From the NCBI RefSeq assembly GCF_030053775.1, contig NZ_CP125669.1, forward strand, positions 1,049,962 to 1,113,961: a stretch of DNA of 64,000 nucleotides, given 5' to 3'. Made by a program: the position numbers and the translations under genes. Shown piece by piece: positions 25,721 to 35,814 of this stretch. The notes beneath the pieces were generated by a model, which did no database searches, was not told the origin of the DNA, and saw nothing but the letters and a program-made list of their open reading frames with translations. This DNA comes from Acinetobacter corruptisaponis (GTDB lineage Bacteria > Pseudomonadota > Gammaproteobacteria > Pseudomonadales > Moraxellaceae). The first letter of the stretch is position 1, and the number at the start of each line of letters is the position of its first letter.

Positions 25721-27880
25721 TGCTATTGCTATCCAAGATGTGCCGTTGTAGCGATAGAAAGTATTGCCCTGTAAAAATACGAAACCTACAGGCATCCCAG
25801 TCAACGCACTACGTTCTGCAAATGTTCCGATGTTTTGAATATTTAAAACGGGATTAACACCGAACGGAATCACTTCAGAATCTGAACGCTGAGTAACAAT
25901 AGACTGAATCGTTGTTGTACCACTGCTCACTGTAATTAGCCCACAAACACACAGGGCGTTATTTATTTCTGCTGGGGTGTACACATACCGCCCCATACGA
26001 TCCGCAGAATATGTTGCTAGCAGATACATATCCGCATCAGAACGCAATCTGAATATTCCTGATGATCCATCCAAACGCTGGGCTATTGATGCAAAATAGA
26101 TTGTATTTCCGCGCGACAATGCTGTTGTGGGTGCATCATTCACGTAAAAGCTGAATCCACTCGCTGGGCGGTCAAACAATGCAAGAAAGGGCCCGCTATA
26201 GGTAAAGCTAATCTCGGTATTTGCAGGAATTTTTATCGCTTTTGGATACCATTGCTTAATGTATTGGTTTGCTGTATCAACAATTGACAAGGCTTTTGCC
26301 TTGGTAGAGGTCAGCCCAGTCACTTCATTTAAATTGAGGATATTTTGAGGGATGAGTGACTTGTTGAATTTTGTGGCAGGCAATCCGTAGTCTGCAATAA
26401 TCACATCACGCACACGCTCAGCAATCATGCGTGTTGCACGCCACTGATAATGCACATTATCTTCCCAAAAATATGTTGCGGGCAAGTTCGCAAACACGTT
26501 GTAGATGTTCACGAAGCGAACGTCGTATTCATCACACAAACGTTTCAGTGACGTGTTCCATGCTTTTGTTTTTTCTAAATATTCAGCGTTTCCGCCACGG
26601 TACGGAATACTCAATACAATCGTCATCACGCCCGCAGTTTGCAATCTAACAATATGTTTTCGCATATAATCAATATACTGCTCACGAGTAAAGTTCTTGC
26701 TAATATCATTTGTTCCCCAAGCGATAATACATATCTGGGGCGAAAAACTTGTAAGCATTGATTCTATGTTTTGCCATCCATATTCGGCTGTTTGACCTGG
26801 ACTACCATCGCCACGTACTCGACCCTCAGCATAATACACATAGTCTTTTAGCAGCATCTCAAGTGTAGCTGGATATGAACCCTCGCCGAGCGCTGTAACA
26901 CGGTTTGCAGATGCATCACAAAAAGCTGTGTTTGAGTCCCCCCAAACAGCCACTGTTGGACCAACGCGCCAGAATGACTTTGCATCGTACAATATCCATG
27001 TCTCTTGCCTCAAAGTGCCTTTTAATATTTGCTCATGCGCTAAATAATTTGGAGTTAAAGCCCCTTTTGCTTGGGTTTTGACGAAATTATCATGACCTTT
27101 TAAGTCAATAATCTCTGAAATCTGCACAGTACCATCCATCAACTGCACATTATTATTATTGTTTATTAAATTGTTGATTGCAGCCGTGCTATCAACACCT
27201 GCTGTATGATCAATCAATAGGTTATCAAACGATGAAACAACATCCTTGTTTTTTTCGCGCTGGATGCGACCAGACCATGTCATTACAGCAGAGTCAACAG
27301 ATGCTCCGCTACCATTCGAAATAATTGAATTTAAGATGTCAGCAAAGTAATTGCGTGTATAGGTATTTGCACTTGATAGAGTTGACTTATCACCATCAAT
27401 ACGCGCCTGAATCTCTGTGTTCAACTTATTTTGTAAGTTGGTGTCAGCCGCAATACGTGCCAATACTTCCGCATCAAGATCATTGCGTAAAATTAAATCG
27501 GCCGCAATACGGTCTGCAATTTCCTTATCAAGCTTTAAATTCAATAACCAATCTGCAACACCCAATTCTTGAAGCTTTCTCCAAATCTGATCAAAATCAT
27601 AATTTACAGGTTCAGGGCGAAATGAATTATTGTATGTCTGGTAGTCCGTATTACGCTCAAGAGGTGTGTCACGTTTGATAATGACTTTTGCTTGATTTAT
27701 GGGTGCAGTTAAAAATATCACAGCATTATCAGTTAATGACCATTGCCCATTTTCAGGCTCAATACCATTAACAGTCACAATAAGAAACTCTTGTTTCTCG
27801 CAATAAAATTCCAATGGAAATACCGTAGTAGTTCCATTGGCTACATACTCTTTATATGGAATCTGTTCAGGTACAGCCAT
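25718..27880 (-). CDS. Tail fibre/spike with SGNH-hydrolase domain
   Basis: 720-aa receptor-binding protein. Residues 1-150 resemble the T7 gp17 tail-fibre N-terminus that attaches to the tail (YVANGTTTVFPLEFYC, IKRDTPLERNTDYQTYNNSF), then coiled-coil repeats (LRNDLDAEVLARIAADTNLQ). An SGNH/GDSL esterase domain follows: GDSNT about residue 313, WGTND about 388, and DNVHY about 473 as blocks I, III and V. Such domains remove acyl groups from capsule or O-antigen. The C-terminal 170 residues end in a FLQGNTFYRYNGTSWIA module. Start ATG 27880 has GGGTGG 5 nt upstream; GTG 27889 is an alternative. Confidence 0.88.
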   Translation of the reverse strand: MAVPEQIPYKEYVANGTTTVFPLEFYCEKQEFLIVTVNGIEPENGQWSLTDNAVIFLTAPINQAKVIIKRDTPLERNTDYQTYNNSFRPEPVNYDFDQIWRKLQELGVADWLLNLKLDKEIADRIAADLILRNDLDAEVLARIAADTNLQNKLNTEIQARIDGDKSTLSSANTYTRNYFADILNSIISNGSGASVDSAVMTWSGRIQREKNKDVVSSFDNLLIDHTAGVDSTAAINNLINNNNNVQLMDGTVQISEIIDLKGHDNFVKTQAKGALTPNYLAHEQILKGTLRQETWILYDAKSFWRVGPTVAVWGDSNTAFCDASANRVTALGEGSYPATLEMLLKDYVYYAEGRVRGDGSPGQTAEYGWQNIESMLTSFSPQICIIAWGTNDISKNFTREQYIDYMRKHIVRLQTAGVMTIVLSIPYRGGNAEYLEKTKAWNTSLKRLCDEYDVRFVNIYNVFANLPATYFWEDNVHYQWRATRMIAERVRDVIIADYGLPATKFNKSLIPQNILNLNEVTGLTSTKAKALSIVDTANQYIKQWYPKAIKIPANTEISFTYSGPFLALFDRPASGFSFYVNDAPTTALSRGNTIYFASIAQRLDGSSGIFRLRSDADMYLLATYSADRMGRYVYTPAEINNALCVCGLITVSSGTTTIQSIVTQRSDSEVIPFGVNPVLNIQNIGTFAERSALTGMPVGFVFLQGNTFYRYNGTSWIAIA

Positions 27881-27892
27881 GTTGTCCACCCA

Positions 27893-29542
27893 TTAATTGT
27901 CAAAATCTAAAGTGGCTTCATGTACGCCACCGTTGGTTCTCCAATTAGGGCTTTCTTTGTACCCCTCTTTGTTGTGTATTTTCCCGACCCGTTCAGGCTG
28001 ATCTGTGACAGCGCCAGATAAAGCGTCCAGGTGGTCATCCTCTTGCTCTGTCACGGCTGGATTGAACATCCGCATTTGCTTGTATTGCTTGGATGTGTTT
28101 TCACCCTCATGGGTATCAACTACAGATACATGCACCCACAGCATGCCTGACACTAATGGTCCCTCTAGGCCCTCTAAAATGCGCTTATTCTTGGCCTGTG
28201 ATGAATGTATTTCGGATACCCCACAACGAATTTTGCGTTTCTTCAATGCCCCTTTAAGGGATGCTGGAAAGAAATTCCCAATGCCGTTGGTCTCAATCGT
28301 GACTCGTGGGACATGAAATTCTTCGATAAGGTCGCATAGCTGCCAAACTTGGCCACCATTAATATTTCCATCGTCATCTGTCTCAACGACTGCGCCAAGC
28401 AATTCAATAGAACGATGCCAATATTTATTACCAATATCATCATGGAGTACCAGCTCAACGGCTGATGTATCTGACTTGGTTTTGCCTGAACTTGGGTCTG
28501 ATCGGCATGTCATCCCCACTATTTGACGTTCACCCAGCATCATGATGTAGCGGCCATTGGCACGGCGTAGCACTGGTTCAACATCGTAGGCAATCATTTT
28601 GTCAGGGTCTAAACGGACGTTTCCGACAGGCTTGGCGTGTAGCTGATACTGTGAATCCCATTCATTCAGCGTACGGCACTCTTTACGGCGCTTTTCCATT
28701 TCTTCGGGTGTGAATCTTTCAGCCCAAAGCGCATCACTATAAACATCAATGAGGTAATGTTCTTTGGTGAATATAATGTGGTAGGCATTACCCTTTTTAA
28801 TGTATTGGTAATCCGCACCCAGTAATAAAAACTTGGCTGTAATGCCAATGCCACTAAATATATTTTTAGGTTCAAAACCCACAATGGCCGTTGAGCAATT
28901 CTCAAAACGTGCCTCATGCTCAAACATCTTGAGAATCATACATTTTGCCCCTAGTTTTTTTACATGGGTATAAAGGGAATCATGGGTGTGTGGTGTGCCG
29001 ACAAATAGTTTTTGTCCACCTGGAATAAGAATGTGTGTCTGCTCAGAAAGGCGGTAGCGGAGTTTTTCCCGTGCCTCTGGTGTGCCAATATTGCTTGGTA
29101 CTTCTACATCGTCATTCTGGATTTCATTGGCGCGTGCGCCTGTGACGTTGGATAAAATGCCACGGGCATGTATAGAACCGTGACGCACGTCTGTAGAACC
29201 TGTCACCCACCACTTTTGAGTCTCACCACGTTCTTTTTTAATATTGAATAGCTGACAAAGCGGATGACGCTCTAGGACTTGCTCGGTACCACGGCTGACT
29301 TTGTAGGCATCAGGATCGGTTGCACCTTGATGTAGGATAAGATGGTCAGAATTGCAGAATAATTTCCATGCGTTATAGATGTCTAAGATTGTAGATTTAC
29401 CGTGGCCACGCGGCATCATCAATAAGCCAAGCGCACCATAATCTTCCAGAAAATCACAGACATCTAAATGGAAATCGGGAACGACCCAGTTAAGCGTTTC
29501 GGCATAAACTAGGTAGAACGCTGCAAAGCCAACTTTAATCAT
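27893..29542 (-). CDS. Terminase large subunit (T7 gp19-like)
   Basis: 549-aa DNA packaging motor. Walker A MPRGHGKSTI about residue 43, Walker B-like region EIQNDDVEVPSN about 137, coupling motif VGTPHTHDS, and a C-terminal RNase H-fold nuclease with acidic residues in MTCRSDPSSG, TIETNGIG and DDHLDALSG. Translation is coupled with the small subunit (ATGA overlap). The layout fits podovirus terminases of the T7 group. Confidence 0.92.
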   Translation of the reverse strand: MIKVGFAAFYLVYAETLNWVVPDFHLDVCDFLEDYGALGLLMMPRGHGKSTILDIYNAWKLFCNSDHLILHQGATDPDAYKVSRGTEQVLERHPLCQLFNIKKERGETQKWWVTGSTDVRHGSIHARGILSNVTGARANEIQNDDVEVPSNIGTPEAREKLRYRLSEQTHILIPGGQKLFVGTPHTHDSLYTHVKKLGAKCMILKMFEHEARFENCSTAIVGFEPKNIFSGIGITAKFLLLGADYQYIKKGNAYHIIFTKEHYLIDVYSDALWAERFTPEEMEKRRKECRTLNEWDSQYQLHAKPVGNVRLDPDKMIAYDVEPVLRRANGRYIMMLGERQIVGMTCRSDPSSGKTKSDTSAVELVLHDDIGNKYWHRSIELLGAVVETDDDGNINGGQVWQLCDLIEEFHVPRVTIETNGIGNFFPASLKGALKKRKIRCGVSEIHSSQAKNKRILEGLEGPLVSGMLWVHVSVVDTHEGENTSKQYKQMRMFNPAVTEQEDDHLDALSGAVTDQPERVGKIHNKEGYKESPNWRTNGGVHEATLDFDN

Positions 29543-29880
29543 CAGCTTGGACGCTGTTTGCGCTCCTCAAGCTTCTTGGCAACTGATTCTAATAATGCTG
29601 CTGCCTGCATCTCTGGCGTGATCTTGCGCTCGTTAGGATCACCCACGGACAGCTCATCATCATTGAGAATACGCTTGATTTTCTCCATGCACGTTAAGGC
29701 TTCTTTTGCGCCCTTGTACAGCCAAACTAGATCACCACGACCTTGCTTGTCGAAAATATCTTGGCCATAAGCTTCAGTGATTAAATCAATAGAACTGGAT
29801 GCAGCCATTTCCAAAGACAGTTCCAGTTTCTCTTTGGTCTCAGGCTTTAAGTGACCGACTTTTTTCTTTTCAGTAGACAT
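29542..29880 (-). CDS. Probable terminase small subunit
   Basis: 112-aa charged helical protein immediately upstream of the large terminase with a 1-base overlap, the position of T7 gene 18. Contains a central region (SIDLITEAYGQDIFDKQGRGD) and a C-terminal helix. No clear HTH is visible; the call rests mainly on position and size. Its ATG lies only two bases past the U tract of an intrinsic terminator, so its expression needs readthrough, with GAGGG in the hairpin 3' arm as the only ribosome-site candidate. Confidence 0.65.
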   Translation of the reverse strand: MSTEKKKVGHLKPETKEKLELSLEMAASSSIDLITEAYGQDIFDKQGRGDLVWLYKGAKEALTCMEKIKRILNDDELSVGDPNERKITPEMQAAALLESVAKKLEERKQRPS

Positions 29881-29881
29881 A

Positions 29882-29920
29882 TAAAAAACCCTCGTATATT
29901 TAGGTATATATACGAGGGTT
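29882..29920 (-). terminator. Terminator immediately before small terminase start
   Basis: Perfect 12-bp stem aaccctcgtata / tatacgagggtt, loop about 10 nt, then six U on the minus strand. The terminase ATG follows two bases later. Preceded by the conserved element at 29928-29948. Confidence 0.88.
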
Positions 29921-29927
29921 GGTGGAT

Positions 29928-29948
29928 CGGTTAGTTGGGTATTATTTA
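29928..29948 (-). promoter_or_regulatory. Conserved pre-terminator element, copy 2
   Basis: Minus strand AATAATACCCAACTAACCG, 15-20 bases after the stop of the upstream gene and 8 bases before the terminator stem. Confidence 0.5.
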
Positions 29949-29963
29949 CAACAAATACTCATG

Positions 29964-30179
29964 CTAATGGCGAGATGGACTAGCAATTGGCTGAACCCAG
30001 TCCACATTTCTAATGCCAAAAATATCAGCATCTTGAAAAAGGTATGGTGAATTGGTAAATCCAACAATATTACCATCGGAAACAACACTGTATTTAAATG
30101 TACATGGTTGTTTTTTATGATTCATTTTAACTATAAATCCTACGCTCAATGGCATATCTTCTCGTTTAATTTCATTCAT
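29964..30179 (-). CDS. Hypothetical small protein, late-operon accessory gene
   Basis: 71-aa soluble protein; the sequence around SVGFIVKMNHKKQPCTFKY looks like a small beta-rich fold. No known family recognised. Starts 8 bp inside the end of the upstream gene. Clearly more A+T-rich than the neighbouring structural genes and followed by element plus terminator, so a moron-like insertion. Confidence 0.55.
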   Translation of the reverse strand: MNEIKREDMPLSVGFIVKMNHKKQPCTFKYSVVSDGNIVGFTNSPYLFQDADIFGIRNVDWVQPIASPSRH

Positions 30180-30408
30180 TTATATTTCCTTGCCGATTTG
30201 CTTTTTTGAACTGATCATATACCCAATTAATAACCAAAAATACAATGGAAAATATAAAATTTCCAATCATGTAATACCCTAAAAATTTAATAAAAAGATT
30301 TTCAGGATCACCACTCAAATAAATCAAAGCTAATATAGGCATACCTATAATAGAATAAAGCCATAACTCAAATATCTTTTCGAATACCTTTTTAATCTTA
30401 TCTCTCAA
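30172..30408 (-). CDS. Hypothetical two-helix membrane protein
   Basis: 78-aa protein with two hydrophobic segments (LWLYSIIGMPILALIYL and MIGNFIFSIVFLVINWVY) and a lysine-rich N-terminus. TTG start, 2 bp after the upstream stop, with GGTGGTG in front; no better start is available. Low GC. Might be a lysis accessory or superinfection factor, but nothing in the sequence proves it. Confidence 0.5.
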   Translation of the reverse strand: MRDKIKKVFEKIFELWLYSIIGMPILALIYLSGDPENLFIKFLGYYMIGNFIFSIVFLVINWVYDQFKKANRQGNINE

Positions 30409-30410
30409 TT

Positions 30411-32936
30411 TTATTGCACCACCCCACTAAAATCAGGCGCTTGAATATCGCCCATATCATCACCCCACCACCGTGTGCGCCCCTGCTCACGTTCCGCTTT
30501 CTGTAAAAGTCTTTGGCGGTAATCAGGTGCTATACTATCCTGAATCTCATCAAAAAATAAACGGTTTACGGCGGCTTTGGTGTACCAAAGGTTTTGCGCT
30601 GGGATTTTACTTTTTGCCAGTTTAAAGGCTTCATTTGCCGCATTGGTATCTTTACCCTCATACCATTGCATGGCATTACCAACCGTAATACCAGCTACGG
30701 CTTTGGCATCACTACCCAACGGTCCAGCAATAAAATCAGTAATACCACGACCACTAGGATCAGTACCAGCCGCTACAATATCACCAAGTACAGATAAGCC
30801 ACCACCTTGTACTACTGAACGACCAAAGAATTTAGCAGTTTTCGTTGGATCATCACTATCCCACATGGTTTGCGGATCATTACCATTAGCCAATTCTTTA
30901 AGCTGAACAACTAAAGCCCCTAAAATTGTTGTCATAAAAAATAGTGACATGCCATAAGCAGCTTTGCCCTTTACTCCATTTTGTGCGTAAGCTCGGCTAC
31001 CATGACGCATTAAAAAGGCTGCTGGAAATGACTTAAACTGCAAAAGGGAACGTAGTATTTCCCCCATCCCTGTCCCTTTTCTTAATCCCCCTGTCATCCA
31101 TGTACGCTCACGTAATCCAGCTTCCACAACGGCCATGCCCTGCTCATCCAGTAAATGGGTCTGAAATTGAGTGGCAACTTCTTCACGGATTTTCTTAGGA
31201 TCACCCAAATGTTTTAGTTTATTGTCTGGTATCTCAAAAATAGAACGTGCTGACATCAGTTTATTACCCTTGCGGTCTATCACTGGATCAGCCAATTGCA
31301 TCACTTGCCAGGCACGTTCATTGATACCTGTTTTTTCTAAAAGCTCCTTGTCTGTAGCACTTAAATCTTTCCATGCTTTATTACGGGTCATTTCGCCATA
31401 TTTAGCCATTATCATTTTTGAAAATGCTGTTTTTGATGCGGCAGTTAAAGCATTAAGGCCAGAAACACGCATAACTTGAGCAGCAACACCATTGGATATT
31501 TTGGCTATTTTCTCAGCCTTACCATGCACAGAAGTCAGGCCATCATCTGCCCAACGGTTAATAGTACCTAGCATTTCCTCAGTGGCCAAACCAAGACTAC
31601 GGGCAAGCTCACGGTCATCTTTATTTGCTGGGTTTAACTGTGTGATCAGCTCACCGAACGTTTTCCAGTATGAAATACCATGTACCGATGCGGTTTTAGC
31701 AATCATGGCCTGATCTGTAACGGAGGATAATGTTGTACCACCCAGCATGGATGCAACGTTCATAGAGCGATAAGCTAAACCAGCATTGGCCAATACCTGT
31801 GATGCTGGAGTATTTCCGCCTGTAAACTCCTGAAACATGGTATCAGTACGTTTTTGAATCTTTCCAATAGTTTCTACATCAACACCCCTAGCCGTATCTT
31901 TTGCTTTGGCTGCATCCTGTAAAATCTTCATGGCCATTTTAGGGTTACTGCCTAAAGTTTCCACTAAGGCTATATCTTTAGACATGGATGCAATATGTGC
32001 CTCCACCAAATCCACAAACTGCATACCACCATATTTGCTTTGATAATCCATCCAAGCATCCGCATCCTTAAAATGCAGAATACGGCTTTCGCTATGCTTA
32101 TTGGTAACTTTGGATGAGCCTTGATAATTTGCCTTACCGATTTTTATATTGCTTGCCCCATCGGTAACAATGCTATCAAAGGCATAATCCAGCAATTCTT
32201 TAATCTGGGAATCACTATAGAGGCTACCATCTTCATTGACGTACTGGTTACGGTCAATATTATTGGTGGCATCATTTACCCATTGTTCCTTGCCAGCCAA
32301 AGCCATTTTTTGGGCGCTGTGGGTCTGCATAATTCCCCAATTATCAAGCAACCCAATATCTCCCCCATTGCGATTAAACCGATCACGCATGTTTTCAAAG
32401 ACTTCGCCCATCTTTTCAGAAATCTTTTTAGCTAATGGATTGCCTGAATCCTTTCCGAAACGTTCCTGAACAATCGCTTTTACAATCTTTTCATCAACAA
32501 ACACACCTAAGCCACCATTAATATTGGTGTAAAAATCTGTCAGTTCACCACGATAAATAGAAGCTATGGCCCTTGCCTTGCTGTCAATGGATTGAATACC
32601 AGACATATCACCATGAGCTGCCACCATGCGGTCCACAACATCACTAGAAAGTAGAGTGGCATGATCCTGTAATGCAATATTCCTATTTTGCTTTAATACA
32701 TCATCAACTAGTGTTTTCTTTTTACGTAACACTTCCGACTGAATATCTATTGCAACTTGTTCAGCAGCTTCTTTTAATTTCTCTGCATCACTTAAATTAC
32801 GCCATTTCTGAATATCCTGTCTTGCACGGCTTTTCATGGCATCGTTGACACGTTGCTCAATTTTTTGTACTTCTTGCTGGTTTAATGTCTTTTTGCCCAA
32901 TGCCTGCGCTACGGCCTGAATACATTGCTGTTTCAT
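30411..32936 (-). CDS. Large internal virion/ejection protein
   Basis: 841-aa, mostly helical. Lies in the slot of the C-terminal half of T7 gp16, directly after a transglycosylase-containing protein with 4 bp between. Regions of note: GLAYRSMNVASMLGGTTLSSVTDQ in parts, which recurs in large podovirus ejection proteins, and a hydrophobic stretch near residue 660 (YGMSLFFMTTILGALVVQL) suited to membrane crossing. Probably ejected with the DNA to form part of the trans-envelope channel. Assigned by position and general character. Confidence 0.7.
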   Translation of the reverse strand: MKQQCIQAVAQALGKKTLNQQEVQKIEQRVNDAMKSRARQDIQKWRNLSDAEKLKEAAEQVAIDIQSEVLRKKKTLVDDVLKQNRNIALQDHATLLSSDVVDRMVAAHGDMSGIQSIDSKARAIASIYRGELTDFYTNINGGLGVFVDEKIVKAIVQERFGKDSGNPLAKKISEKMGEVFENMRDRFNRNGGDIGLLDNWGIMQTHSAQKMALAGKEQWVNDATNNIDRNQYVNEDGSLYSDSQIKELLDYAFDSIVTDGASNIKIGKANYQGSSKVTNKHSESRILHFKDADAWMDYQSKYGGMQFVDLVEAHIASMSKDIALVETLGSNPKMAMKILQDAAKAKDTARGVDVETIGKIQKRTDTMFQEFTGGNTPASQVLANAGLAYRSMNVASMLGGTTLSSVTDQAMIAKTASVHGISYWKTFGELITQLNPANKDDRELARSLGLATEEMLGTINRWADDGLTSVHGKAEKIAKISNGVAAQVMRVSGLNALTAASKTAFSKMIMAKYGEMTRNKAWKDLSATDKELLEKTGINERAWQVMQLADPVIDRKGNKLMSARSIFEIPDNKLKHLGDPKKIREEVATQFQTHLLDEQGMAVVEAGLRERTWMTGGLRKGTGMGEILRSLLQFKSFPAAFLMRHGSRAYAQNGVKGKAAYGMSLFFMTTILGALVVQLKELANGNDPQTMWDSDDPTKTAKFFGRSVVQGGGLSVLGDIVAAGTDPSGRGITDFIAGPLGSDAKAVAGITVGNAMQWYEGKDTNAANEAFKLAKSKIPAQNLWYTKAAVNRLFFDEIQDSIAPDYRQRLLQKAEREQGRTRWWGDDMGDIQAPDFSGVVQ

Positions 32937-32940
32937 TTAA

Positions 32941-35814
32941 TTATTCTCCAAACTGTAAGGCGCAACTAATAGCGGTCTGTGTTGCAACATTGTCTAACTC
33001 GGCTTGTTTTGAACTATCTTCAAGCGAATCAACCATTTCTTTTAGGCTGACATACTCAACCGTACCATCTGGATTTTCACGGGCAATGCCTACAGGTAAA
33101 TCAGGGTTTTCATTTAAGATATTCATAAAAGCAACATCATCTGGTGAATCACCAAACAGGCTACCTTGTCTTGGGTCGCCCATTGCATCCACTTCATCAA
33201 TCTTTGACTTGATATAGCCATTAATCGCTTTGGAGCTACGGCTATTCTCATCAAAGACTTTTAAAAAATCTTTTGCTCCAGGTGATAAACCATCATCTAT
33301 TAACTGACCTTGGTTTAAATAGTCATTCACTTTTAAACCATTGGCTTTAAGATCACTGAGTTTTTGCGCGGCCTGCGCTAAATCCTGTGCAATGGTATTA
33401 CTATGCCGTCCACCCTGTTTGACCAGATCAGCCAATTGCGCCAATTGTGGTGCAGAACGGAGCAAGGCATTTAAAACCGTTCGGCTATTATCATCCATGT
33501 TCTCGGACAGTCTGGCCACAAGGTTAGAATCACCATAGGCCTGATTAGTTAATGCAGTCTCAATACGGCGCTTACCCTCTTGGGTCAATCGTCCATCTGC
33601 TGTCTGCATGGGTCCACGTTCAGCCTGTGGAACCTGATCCATGAAAGCACGAACATAGTCCATACTCCCATCGAGGTTGATATTTCCATCAGAATTTAGC
33701 TTTAACAGTGATGCATCTGGCAAGCGGTCAACATCACTTTTTGCACGTTCGGAAGCGCTGAATTGTGCCACATCGCTTTCATTGGCAAGCTTTGCAAACT
33801 CTACACGGTCAACGTCACTTAATCGGGTACGGACTAAAACAGGGTTGTTAATACCCGAAATATCCCACCCTCGATCCGATGCAAAATCACTTACAAACTG
33901 ACGGTAGGCATCCGCTTTACCATCGGCATATGCTTTGCCAATCGCCAAGGTACGGCCATTACCTGATTCAATGACATTATCCAGTGCCATAATTGGCGCA
34001 CCCTGAGAAATCATTGGATTTTCGCCTAAACGTTCAGGATTAAGCTCATTTGCAATACGTTCAATCTGTTGCCGTGATGACTCTCTAGTACGGTCTCTAG
34101 GCTGTAGTTCTGCTGGGTAGTTGGGGTTTACGCCATATAGTTGATCATTCGATACGATAAGATCATCCAGTGACTTCACTTCATAAGCAAAATCGTAGCT
34201 TGAGCCATTTGCATCATAAGCAGTGGTGATATTGTCACCGCCATAGCGATTACTCAGCGTATTCCATTTTTTACGCCATTTATCAACCGCCTGCTCTACA
34301 GTCAAGCCTTTCATACCATTGTTATTGACAATAGAATCAGCATGCTTTTTGTCATATTGACGCACAATATCAATGAGCTTGGCATTCGGATCAGCCTTTA
34401 GCACATGAACCGCACCAGATGGCCCAAGTAAATGCCCTAGATATTGTTCATGGGCCATAGGCGCACGACCTAAATTTTGTTCAATATAACTGTTGGCTTG
34501 CTTGATATGCTTTAAACCAATTCTAATCTGTTCATCAATATTGGCCCTGTCTTTACCACCCAAGTTTTTCCAAGTTTTGTCTATTACCTGGAATAAACCA
34601 TGTGCTGAAGAATCAGGGTTTTTTGCGGTGGAGCTAAACTGTCCACCCGTTTCAATATGGGAAATGGTTAATGCTACACTTGGGTCTATACCGTCCTGTT
34701 GTGCCTTGCGTGCAATCGTTTTGGCATTAGCTGGCAAAGCTGATGATTCAATATCTAAAGTCTTTCGCTTTTTTTCACCGCTAACAGGTTGGCTGACGCT
34801 CACAGGATGGCCTGTAAGGATTTGATCGGTCGCTTGGTTCAGGTTGATTAAATGATTGTTTTCCTGAATCGGGTCAATGGTATGTACTGGCGCTAGAGTA
34901 TTTTCAAACTCAAAATTATTTCGGATTAAAGCACCATCAACAACATCTTGAAGAACATTGTCATGGGTGCCAGCTATACGGTCTAATTCAGCCTGAATTG
35001 CTTTGGCAAGAGTTGGCTTTTTTTCCTGATAAACTGCATGCCCTCTGGTAATCCCAAACAATGCTGTATTTAAAAGCAAATCTGTAGAAAAGGATTGTCC
35101 TGTCACTTCAAACTGTTTTGCTTCCTTATTGTATCCAGCATCCTTTAGCACCTCACCACTGGTAAACTGCATACCCGTAGACAGGCCTGTTGCCCCACCT
35201 ATAGATAACAGACCATCCTTAATGATTCCACTTGTACCTTTATAACCGTAAGACATCGGTAAATAGGTTGCTATGGCATCACCCACGGTATTCACACCAG
35301 CAACCTGTAAAGCGGTATAACTATCAACGCCTTTACGGCGTAAATCATTGTATTGGTAATGCCCAGTTGTCGCACCTGTTAGAGTTGCAGCACCAGCAAC
35401 GCCACCAGTCATGCCACCAACCACACCACGGAATCCATAGTCTCCTAAAGAAACGCCAATATTGCCAACTAAACCCGTATTCTCTTTATCTTCCAATGCC
35501 TCAATAGTACCAAAGACCAGATTATCACGCGCCTGAACCGCTTTTTCCCGATATTGGCTGAATGATGGAATATCACCACCTGATTGAACATAGTCAATAC
35601 CATAACTGGCTGCATCACCGATAACATCAAGTGGCTTGGCTAAAGTATCTGCAACTTTAATAAAACCAACACCAGCACCACGAATGGGAGAATCTAGCGC
35701 ACCATCAAATAATCCAACCTCTTTTTTTTCTGATGGTTTACCTGTAAAACGCTTTTCCCGTAGTTTCTCAACCGCAAGCTGATCATCATCAGCAATCTCA
35801 TCAAACCAAGACAT
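32941..35814 (-). CDS. Ejection protein with lytic transglycosylase and ddrB/ParB-like domains
   Basis: 957-aa polyvalent-type virion protein in the T7 gp16 position. Residues about 375-480 form an SLT transglycosylase: ISHIETGGQFSSTAKN with the catalytic Glu, AHGLFQVIDKTWKNLGG, and a later LGHLLGPSGA. Residues about 565-760 resemble the ddrB-like ParB domain of large phage polyvalent proteins: PRDRTRESSRQQIERIANEL, PERLGENPMISQGAPI, VIESGNGRTLAIGKAY. The N-terminal 250 residues contain Gly/Ala-rich hydrophobic stretches. Expected to enter the cell with the genome, digest murein and possibly act on DNA. ATG overlaps the upstream stop arrangement by one base. Confidence 0.8.
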   Translation of the reverse strand: MSWFDEIADDDQLAVEKLREKRFTGKPSEKKEVGLFDGALDSPIRGAGVGFIKVADTLAKPLDVIGDAASYGIDYVQSGGDIPSFSQYREKAVQARDNLVFGTIEALEDKENTGLVGNIGVSLGDYGFRGVVGGMTGGVAGAATLTGATTGHYQYNDLRRKGVDSYTALQVAGVNTVGDAIATYLPMSYGYKGTSGIIKDGLLSIGGATGLSTGMQFTSGEVLKDAGYNKEAKQFEVTGQSFSTDLLLNTALFGITRGHAVYQEKKPTLAKAIQAELDRIAGTHDNVLQDVVDGALIRNNFEFENTLAPVHTIDPIQENNHLINLNQATDQILTGHPVSVSQPVSGEKKRKTLDIESSALPANAKTIARKAQQDGIDPSVALTISHIETGGQFSSTAKNPDSSAHGLFQVIDKTWKNLGGKDRANIDEQIRIGLKHIKQANSYIEQNLGRAPMAHEQYLGHLLGPSGAVHVLKADPNAKLIDIVRQYDKKHADSIVNNNGMKGLTVEQAVDKWRKKWNTLSNRYGGDNITTAYDANGSSYDFAYEVKSLDDLIVSNDQLYGVNPNYPAELQPRDRTRESSRQQIERIANELNPERLGENPMISQGAPIMALDNVIESGNGRTLAIGKAYADGKADAYRQFVSDFASDRGWDISGINNPVLVRTRLSDVDRVEFAKLANESDVAQFSASERAKSDVDRLPDASLLKLNSDGNINLDGSMDYVRAFMDQVPQAERGPMQTADGRLTQEGKRRIETALTNQAYGDSNLVARLSENMDDNSRTVLNALLRSAPQLAQLADLVKQGGRHSNTIAQDLAQAAQKLSDLKANGLKVNDYLNQGQLIDDGLSPGAKDFLKVFDENSRSSKAINGYIKSKIDEVDAMGDPRQGSLFGDSPDDVAFMNILNENPDLPVGIARENPDGTVEYVSLKEMVDSLEDSSKQAELDNVATQTAISCALQFGE

